Under the pieces are notes generated by a model. That model was given only the letters and a program-made list of their open reading frames with translations. It was not told where the DNA came from and made no database searches. Positions 58,550-64,000 of a DNA stretch of 64,000 nucleotides are shown here, one piece after another. Positions within the stretch are counted from its first letter, which is position 1, and each line of letters starts with the position of its first letter. This stretch comes from a virus. Position numbers and translations under genes: made by a program. The stretch covers positions 1 to 64,000 of the IMG/VR virus record IMGVR_UViG_3300037234_000438. One strand, 5' to 3'.

Positions 58550-59367
58550 GAAGAAAGCATAAAACAGGACTAGACTACTTTTCTTTTGATGTTGATTTTT
58601 TCAACGATGAGAAGATTGAATTTGTTTCTGCAAAGTATGGTCTTGTTGGAGAATTAATTGTCGTAAAGTTGCTTTGCCGGATATACCGAAATGGATATTT
58701 TTTGCAATGGGGAGAAGATGAATGCCTGTTATTTGCGAAGCGATCTGGTGGAAATATTGACGTTGAAATGGTGAAAAATGTAGTCGATGAATTAGTGGTA
58801 AGGGAGTTTTTCCATGGGCAGATTTTTAAGGATTTTAGCGTTTTAACCTCCAATGGGGTCCAGCGAAGATTTTTGGAAGCAACCAAGAGGCGAAAAGATG
58901 TCGAAATGACACAAAATTACTTAATTGCAGACATTGATGGCTACGATGTGAACATTGTTTCTTTAAATGTAGACATTTCTGCACAAAGTAAAGTAAAGGA
59001 AAGTAAAGTAAAGAAAAGAAGTAAAACCTTCTGCTCGGATTCTGTCGAATTCCGGCTCGCAGAATTTCTCCTGAAAGAGATCAGAAAAAATAATTCCAAC
59101 TTCAAAGAGCCCAATCTGCAAACTTGGTCTAGGGAGTTTGATTCGATGATCAGGATAGACAAGAGAGACCCTAAATTGATCGGGAAAGTTATCCGGTGGT
59201 GTCAGGAAGATAATGTGCCTGACCATGGGAATTTCTGCTGGGCCACGAATATCTTATCTGCCGGCACACTTAGAAAAAAATACGATATGCTTGTTATGAA
59301 GATGAACACGGGGAATGGAGGATCGGTAAACACCTCCCATTCGGCCCTCAACGGAGCGATACTGTGA
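58546..59367 (+). CDS. Replication protein, DUF4373 (Lin1244-like)
   Basis: Residues 1-110 fit the DUF4373/Lin1244 winged-helix N-terminal domain (GLDYFSFDVDFFNDEKIEF, then GLVGELIVVKLLCRIYRNGYF), found in phage replication initiators. The C-terminal part (from about 165) is a helical module resembling the end of DnaD-type proteins. It likely opens or marks the origin and loads the helicase encoded next. Its stop overlaps the GTG start of the primase-helicase gene. Confidence 0.75.
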   Translation: MRRKHKTGLDYFSFDVDFFNDEKIEFVSAKYGLVGELIVVKLLCRIYRNGYFLQWGEDECLLFAKRSGGNIDVEMVKNVVDELVVREFFHGQIFKDFSVLTSNGVQRRFLEATKRRKDVEMTQNYLIADIDGYDVNIVSLNVDISAQSKVKESKVKKRSKTFCSDSVEFRLAEFLLKEIRKNNSNFKEPNLQTWSREFDSMIRIDKRDPKLIGKVIRWCQEDNVPDHGNFCWATNILSAGTLRKKYDMLVMKMNTGNGGSVNTSHSALNGAIL

Positions 59368-61259
59368 TCGATATATCCGAAATAAATAGAAGACTGAACA
59401 GCCAAGTTGAGTCCGTGTGCAGACATCTCCTACCCAACGGAAACATTAATGGCAGAGAATGGACTGTTGGCTCTATTGCTGGAGAGCCAGGGAAGTCTCT
59501 CAAGGTTTGCCTCTCTGGGGACAAGCTTGGCGTTTGGGCTGATTTTGCGGCAGGAGAAGGCGGAGACTTAATTAAGCTTTGGTGTGAAGTGAAAGGCCTT
59601 TCTGTTGGGGATGCTCTGCGAGAGATCAAGAATTATCTCGGAATACACGAGACCGACTTCGAGGGCAAGAGAAACAAGAAGTGGAGAAAGCCTGAAGCTC
59701 CCAAGAATGTTAAAAAAGTCCAGCCGCTGTCTCCAGTCATGAAGTATCTCCAGGAGGAGCGGAAGATCACAGCCGATTCAATCCGAGAATTCAAAGTTAA
59801 AGAGTGTGAAGAGATTGGCCCTTGGAAGGGATGGAAGAAACAGAGCCCATGGAAAGGGCCTTGGATTGTTCTCCCGTTCCTGGACAGAGATGAACTCCTA
59901 AGTATCAAATATCTCCATCTCAAAAAAAGGGATGGCAAAAAACAGACAATGGTCGAGGCTAATTGTCGCCCGTCGCTGTTTGGGTGGCAAGCCCTTGATT
60001 CAGACGAGCGCACAGTTGCTATCTGTGAAGGGGAGATAGACTGCATGACTTTGTACCAGTACGGCGTCCCAGCGCTATCTGTCCCGTTTGGTGGAGGCGG
60101 CGGCAAGAAACAGCAATGGGTTGAGTGCGAGTGGGAGAATCTCGAAAGGTTTGAAACAATATACCTCTGCATGGACATGGACAGGGAAGGGGACGTCGCA
60201 ACCAAAGAGCTTATCACACGCCTCGGCAGACATCGGTGCCGCATTGTTAAGCTCCCACACAAAGACGCCAATGAATGTCTCCAAAAAGGAGTTGCTGCGT
60301 CAGTCATTAGCAAATGTTTCGATAGTGCGCAGACCCTTGATCCTGAGGAGCTGAAGCCGGCACCAATGTACGAAGATGCCGTAGTTGAAGAGTTCTACCC
60401 TTCGGGAGGCGTCACTCCAGGCTTTGAGCTCCCGTGGAAGAAACTAAAGGACAAGATTAAGATTAAACCTGGGGAGCTTTCAATCTGGACTGGTTGGTCG
60501 GGTCACGGGAAAAGCTTGACGCTCGGCCAGGTTATGCTTGCTGGGGCCTGCCAGGGAGAGAAGGTGTGCATAGCCTCTCTCGAGATGCATCCAAGAAAAA
60601 CTCTCAGTAGGATAACTAGGCAACTTTCCAACAAAAAGACACCGCCTCGAGCAGATATCTCTAGCTGCTTCCAGTGGTACGATGGGAAGTTTTGGATCTT
60701 CGATCTTCTTGGAACTGCCAAGGCTGACCGGATAGTTGAGGTTTTCAGATACGCCTATCACCGGTACGGAGTGAAGCAATTCGTGGTGGATAGCTTGATG
60801 AAGTGCGGGATCGCAGAGGATGACTATAATGGCCAAAAGAATTTTATCGACACGCTGATGGATTTTTCTCACGAGACCGGTGGGCATGTTCATCTCGTTG
60901 CCCATTCCAGGAAAGGCTTAAGCGAAGAAACCATCGTTGGTCGTCTTGACGTTAGGGGTGGAGCTTCCATTACGGACCTCGCCGACAATGTTTACTCTAT
61001 TTGGAGAAATAAAAAGAAAGCCACGGATTTGGCGACAATCGAGAGCGGCGGCACGGTTAAGGGGATGTCCGAAGCCGAGGTTCAATCTCAGCCAGATTGT
61101 CTCTTTATCAGCGATAAACAGCGAGATGGCGGGTGGGAAGGCAGGGCCGCATTATTTTTCGATCCTGAGTCGGAGAGATATTATGATAATTTCAACTACA
61201 AAGGCTTAATGTTTGGAACAATGGAAGACGTGAATGGGGAGGAGGACTGGAATGAGTAG
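59364..61259 (+). CDS. Toprim primase fused to DnaB-like helicase
   Basis: This 631-residue protein resembles T7 gp4 and Twinkle. The N-terminal part (residues 1-95) has a CHC2-like core, GVWADFAAGEGGDLIKL, without the zinc Cys of a full primase. The Toprim domain (about 215-310) contains ICEGEIDCM and MDMDREGD. The RecA-like helicase has WTGWSGHGKS (Walker A, about 374-383) and QFVVDSLM (Walker B region, about 472). A VAHSRK loop follows. It would unwind the fork and perhaps prime it. It follows the replication initiator and lacks its own ribosome site, so it is translated by coupling. Confidence 0.85.
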   Translation: MIDISEINRRLNSQVESVCRHLLPNGNINGREWTVGSIAGEPGKSLKVCLSGDKLGVWADFAAGEGGDLIKLWCEVKGLSVGDALREIKNYLGIHETDFEGKRNKKWRKPEAPKNVKKVQPLSPVMKYLQEERKITADSIREFKVKECEEIGPWKGWKKQSPWKGPWIVLPFLDRDELLSIKYLHLKKRDGKKQTMVEANCRPSLFGWQALDSDERTVAICEGEIDCMTLYQYGVPALSVPFGGGGGKKQQWVECEWENLERFETIYLCMDMDREGDVATKELITRLGRHRCRIVKLPHKDANECLQKGVAASVISKCFDSAQTLDPEELKPAPMYEDAVVEEFYPSGGVTPGFELPWKKLKDKIKIKPGELSIWTGWSGHGKSLTLGQVMLAGACQGEKVCIASLEMHPRKTLSRITRQLSNKKTPPRADISSCFQWYDGKFWIFDLLGTAKADRIVEVFRYAYHRYGVKQFVVDSLMKCGIAEDDYNGQKNFIDTLMDFSHETGGHVHLVAHSRKGLSEETIVGRLDVRGGASITDLADNVYSIWRNKKKATDLATIESGGTVKGMSEAEVQSQPDCLFISDKQRDGGWEGRAALFFDPESERYYDNFNYKGLMFGTMEDVNGEEDWNE

Positions 61260-61434
61260 GATAGAAATTTGGATAAAAATAATGGACAGTCTCGACATAT
61301 CAAAATGGTCGCATAGGCGCTTTGGAAACGCAGCTCATTTCATTTTATTCCCAATTATCACGTTTAAAGCCAGGTGGCAGAAGTTGGTGCGTAAAACAAA
61401 GGCAGTGATTGAGGATTTGCCATGGACACAGTAA
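61252..61434 (+). CDS. Small basic hypothetical protein (60 aa)
   Basis: The ATG at 61252 overlaps the helicase end and has GAGGAGG upstream. The product is basic with several Trp. No family is recognised. Confidence 0.55.
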   Translation: MSRIEIWIKIMDSLDISKWSHRRFGNAAHFILFPIITFKARWQKLVRKTKAVIEDLPWTQ

Positions 61435-61634
61435 GCAACCTCCACAATCAGACAACCAAACGCATAAGCGAAGGGATGCTCCCTGGCGGCTACGCTAAAC
61501 TCAAAGAGACATATCCCAAAAATCTCGCAGCGACCGAGAAGGCCCTCGAAGATAATTTTACTGAAGAGGGTATTGCGAAGTACGAAGCGGCAATAATTAA
61601 AGGACTTAAGAAGGTGGACTTGTGGAAGAACTAA
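61422..61634 (+). CDS. Small helical hypothetical protein (70 aa)
   Basis: Overlaps the previous gene by 13 nt and the next by 13 nt. The product is helical and charged; no motif is recognised. Confidence 0.5.
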   Translation: MDTVSNLHNQTTKRISEGMLPGGYAKLKETYPKNLAATEKALEDNFTEEGIAKYEAAIIKGLKKVDLWKN

Positions 61635-62164
61635 AGAACTTACTAACACTTAATACCGAGTCAGAGAATCCAGCTCACGAGCTCTACGGTAAACTTCGGC
61701 ATGCGAAAAACATGGTAGGGGCTGGGATTTTCGGAATGGGCGCCATCTTGTCCACGATGAAGAAGTACGAACTATGGACGGGATACGCGCAGAGCTGGAG
61801 AGAGTTCTGTGCCGCCGAGGCCCACTCGTATAGCCATGCACAGAACTGTATCAGGCTCTACGATAAGTATGTAGGCGAGCTCAAGCTATCTGAAGACGTC
61901 ATAGAGCAGCTCATCTGTAGAGATTACACTTGTCTAGGCGAAGTCTGTAAGGTGATAACTGTCGACGACGCAGAAGAGTGGGTGCATAAACTCTTAACCC
62001 TTGGCCGCCAAGATATAATCAAAGAAGTTCGATCTGCTCAAGGAAAAGAAGAAATTAATAAATCTGAAGTTGATAAAATCGTGCTCCTTTATTTCAGCCT
62101 TGCCACATGGGAGGAGCGGGCCGAGGTAAAACGAATTATCGAAGAGAGGGAAAGTAATGACTGA
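61622..62164 (+). CDS. Helical DNA-metabolism-region protein, DUF3102-like (180 aa)
   Basis: A GTG start has AAGGTGG upstream. Residues about 25-120 (AGIFGMGAILSTMKKYELW, WREFCAAE, SHAQNCIRLYDKY) recall the small helical DUF3102 proteins that bind DNA in phages and plasmids. The C-terminus is Lys/Glu-rich. The stop overlaps the next gene. It is not a clear terminase small subunit. Confidence 0.5.
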   Translation: MEELKNLLTLNTESENPAHELYGKLRHAKNMVGAGIFGMGAILSTMKKYELWTGYAQSWREFCAAEAHSYSHAQNCIRLYDKYVGELKLSEDVIEQLICRDYTCLGEVCKVITVDDAEEWVHKLLTLGRQDIIKEVRSAQGKEEINKSEVDKIVLLYFSLATWEERAEVKRIIEERESND

Positions 62165-62369
62165 GAAATTTATATTCAATCCGTTCAAGAACGTCCCACT
62201 AAACACTTTAAAGGTTTACGTGAGAGGAATAACTAACACAGGATGTCAAGTATTCCTGCCGATCAATAATTTCGATCATGAAATTCAGATAGAAAGAAGA
62301 GATGAATTGCAAAGATATCTCTACGCTACGACGTCACATTTGCGAAGTTGCCCGCCAGATAGCACTTAA
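62157..62369 (+). CDS. Small hypothetical protein (70 aa)
   Basis: The ATG overlaps the upstream gene. The first 50 residues are beta-rich (LKVYVRG, CQVFLPI, HEIQIER); no family is recognised. The 104-nt gap after it has a short TTTGCG/CGCAAA hairpin. Confidence 0.5.
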   Translation: MTEKFIFNPFKNVPLNTLKVYVRGITNTGCQVFLPINNFDHEIQIERRDELQRYLYATTSHLRSCPPDST

Positions 62370-62473
62370 ATATTACCACAGGTCACCATTTTGCGGCATA
62401 GGATCGCAAAGCTCGGCATAGCGCATAGAAGGGGTAGGGGTTTTAGTAGAAAACGGATTGAGGAGGATTTTCA

Positions 62474-63094
62474 GTGAGCGATTATTACGATATTTTGGGA
62501 GTTGGGGAAAAAGCTACACTTAAAGAAATCAAAAAGGCTCATAGGAAATTAGCTTTTAAATATCATCCCGACAAGAACAACCACGTTACAACTCGGGAAT
62601 TTCTCGACATCCAGAGAGCCTACGAGGTTTTATCTAATCCTAAGTCTCGGGCAATGTACGACGAGCATGGTTTCGCTCAAACGGACGATCTATTTAGGAG
62701 AATGACGGAGCTTGCCGCAAGCGTAACGGCACATGTTCTCCTGAAAGAGCACGTCCAGCCTGATCTCTATATCAACGAGGTGGAGAGACAGCTCAAACAT
62801 GCCCTCGATAAGCACGCCGAGAACCTCGAACAAATCAACGGGCAATACGAAACATTGGTGGCTCAGAAAGAAGTTCTTGAGCTAAAAAACAAGAACGGCC
62901 TGGACATTATGCGCATGGCCATTGATAATCTAATAAACGGGAGGCGGGCAGAGCTGTTAGTAGCCAAGCAACACGTTGATACTCACGAAGCCCTCTTAAA
63001 GCTTGTCGAGAAGTATGTGAAGGGAGAGGCCCCTAAAGCTGCACATGTTGTTTTTAATATAAACACTGGGTCAACCACAGGAGGTTGGGGATGA
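62474..63094 (+). CDS. DnaJ-domain protein
   Basis: The first 70 residues form a J-domain with the HPD motif (YHPDKNN at about 30-36) and FLDIQRAYEVLSNPKSRAMYDE. J-domains switch on DnaK ATPase. The rest is a coiled helical arm with no zinc centre or C-terminal domain of full DnaJ, so the protein would bring host DnaK to a phage target, possibly the replication complex. The start is GTG with GAGGAGG upstream. It overlaps the HU-like gene by 4 nt. Confidence 0.85.
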   Translation: MSDYYDILGVGEKATLKEIKKAHRKLAFKYHPDKNNHVTTREFLDIQRAYEVLSNPKSRAMYDEHGFAQTDDLFRRMTELAASVTAHVLLKEHVQPDLYINEVERQLKHALDKHAENLEQINGQYETLVAQKEVLELKNKNGLDIMRMAIDNLINGRRAELLVAKQHVDTHEALLKLVEKYVKGEAPKAAHVVFNINTGSTTGGWG

Positions 63095-63357
63095 ATCGAA
63101 AAGACGTCGCGTTCGAGGTTGCCGATAGGCTGGGCGAGAAGCAGACAACTGTTCGGCGCTTCATGGATCAGATCTTCGATGTGATCAGGGAGAGCCTGTC
63201 GGACAATGAGACTGTAAAAATCAGAGGATTCGGAACGTTTAAGCCTACAGTGCTTACTGCCAGGCCAGCGAAAAGACTGCCTACAGGAGCAAAAGTCTTT
63301 GTGCCAGAGAGGATAGTGCCTAAGTTTGTTCCGTCGTCTGAGTTTGATGAATTGTGA
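63091..63357 (+). CDS. HU/IHF-family DNA-binding protein
   Basis: The 88-residue protein is a standard HU-type subunit. It shows the helical N-terminus, the GFGTFKP turn (about 48-54), and a basic arm starting at ARPAKRLPTGAKVFVPE. HU proteins bend DNA and help replication, recombination and site-specific integration. ATG 63091 has AGGAGG upstream. The adjacent J-domain gene is probably co-expressed. Confidence 0.85.
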   Translation: MNRKDVAFEVADRLGEKQTTVRRFMDQIFDVIRESLSDNETVKIRGFGTFKPTVLTARPAKRLPTGAKVFVPERIVPKFVPSSEFDEL

Positions 63358-63403
63358 CTGTTTTGGCTAAATGGCTGGCTGAGTAGTGAAAAGGAGGGTT
63401 GAA

Positions 63404-63682
63404 ATGTTGAGAAGATTACTTGAAAAATTAAAGAACGTGTGTGGCCAGTCCGAATTTCAGCGTGTGGCTATACGTTTTGACCCACAAGAGCTTGTGATTT
63501 ACAACGCAGAAGTGTCACGAGGGATAGTGCATTCTGCGGAATTTAAGGAAAGAATGGCCGTGTTGCAAAAAAGATTTGACGAAGAAATGGAGCAGTATTG
63601 CGAAAAAAACAACCTCACAAAAATACCTTTTATTCTCGGTGAAAGGACGGGCACTATTTGTGAATATCAAGAAAGTAAATGA
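63404..63682 (+). CDS. Small helical hypothetical protein (92 aa)
   Basis: The ATG at 63404 has AAGGAGGG upstream. The first part is amphipathic and basic; the second is acidic. No family is recognised. Confidence 0.5.
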   Translation: MLRRLLEKLKNVCGQSEFQRVAIRFDPQELVIYNAEVSRGIVHSAEFKERMAVLQKRFDEEMEQYCEKNNLTKIPFILGERTGTICEYQESK

Positions 63683-63743
63683 ATGGATTGCGTGAGCATA
63701 ACGGAAGGAAATAAACTGCGCGGAACGCGTCTGCTTGATTGGA

Positions 63744-63767
63744 GTGGTTATGAGGCGCGATTATTAA
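63744..63767 (+). repeat. 24-nt dispersed motif, copy 2
   Basis: This block shares 21 of 24 bases with 23837-23860 and lies 10 nt before the next ATG; the copy at 23837 lies 20 nt before a small gene. A regulatory role is inferred from this repeated placement. Confidence 0.4.
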
Positions 63768-63777
63768 CGGAGGGCAT

Positions 63778-63975
63778 ATGACAGAAAGCGAAATAAATAT
63801 AATAGCAGAGAAGGCCGCCGACATCGTAACGAAACGGATAGAGGGCGGGAAGATAGAGTTGACCGAGAAGTTAATTGACTTGTTATGGAGTGCGCCACTT
63901 CCTAAAGCGCAAGAAGATTACAAAAAAGAGCTGGCCGGCAAAACATGCGGTGAGATATTTGAGACCTTGCTATGA
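63778..63975 (+). CDS. Small hypothetical protein (65 aa)
   Basis: The ATG has GGAGGG upstream; the product is helical and charged. The stop overlaps the next gene (ATGA). Confidence 0.5.
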   Translation: MTESEINIIAEKAADIVTKRIEGGKIELTEKLIDLLWSAPLPKAQEDYKKELAGKTCGEIFETLL

Positions 63976-64000
63976 GCTGGAACTGTAAGAAATGTGGACA
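63972..64000 (+). CDS. Start of a Cys-motif protein, cut by the window edge
   Basis: The frame opens MSWNCKKCG in an ATGA overlap with the previous gene and runs off the end. The CKKC pair suggests a zinc ribbon. Confidence 0.4.

Noticed and set aside
61622-62164. Terminase small subunit
   Set aside because: Helical DNA-binding look only; no adjoining large subunit and a closer fit to DUF3102-like proteins.
62370-62473. Possible retron-like element with GGTC and a TTTGCG/CGCAAA hairpin
   Set aside because: The loop sequence is different and no a1/a2 pair could be found.
1-64000. tRNA genes
   Set aside because: No cloverleaf with a GTTCRANNC T-loop and matching acceptor stem was noticed by eye; a tRNAscan run would decide.

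Overview
The window is a 64-kb piece of a tailed-phage (siphovirus-type) genome or prophage. It has a lambda-style head module, a tail tube, a tail chaperone with a predicted frameshift and a 1573-residue tape measure protein, but no contractile sheath. It also has a lysis cassette, a tyrosine integrase, RecT/exonuclease recombination genes and a primase-helicase. No tRNA, rRNA or CRISPR array was seen. Dense gene packing, ATGA-type stop/start overlaps, strong AGGAGG ribosome sites and many 50-130 residue proteins are typical of phage. The host cannot be named from sequence. A lipobox-bearing lysis gene and the tail-tip families hint at a Gram-negative host. No terminase gene is seen, so the genome continues past at least one edge.

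Layout: (1) 1-10572, plus strand: a run of small accessory genes, mostly unknown, with a SpoU-type RNA methyltransferase. (2) 10559-12873: a MoxR-like AAA+ ATPase and a metallopeptidase/VWA protein. Their usual partners, a DUF3150-like protein and a large protein with a YfaP-like domain, lie at 19067-21992. (3) 12884-16402, between those two halves: a retron-type reverse transcriptase (13200-14051) surrounded by nine structured elements on the same strand. Each has terminal inverted repeats (a1/a2), the bases GGTC at the end of a1, and a 5-bp hairpin with loop NGNNTCG (TGATTCG commonest). Each then has a different set of long hairpins. This is the architecture of a retron msr-msd RNA, repeated nine times for one RT, and small genes are threaded through the array. 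(4) 16410-24063: small genes, the integrase, and the MoxR-associated partners.

(5) 52297 down to 24276, minus strand: portal, S49 protease with an internal scaffold start, decoration protein, major capsid protein, connectors, tail tube, tail chaperone, tape measure, tail tip, fibres and lysis genes, with an HNH homing endonuclease wedged before the lysozyme. (6) 52517-64000, plus strand: a divergent promoter region with an HTH regulator, then PD-(D/E)XK nuclease, HNH, RecT, RusA, DUF4373 replication protein, Toprim primase-helicase, DnaJ-like and HU-like proteins.

Working model: the structural block is read leftward and the early/replication block rightward from the 52.3-52.5 kb intergenic region. 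The reverse transcriptase probably makes a set of different msDNAs from the nine RNAs. What those DNAs do is unknown. Decoys or triggers for host defences, or donor strands for the phage RecT, are possibilities only. The nine-element retron array is the most unusual feature of the window.
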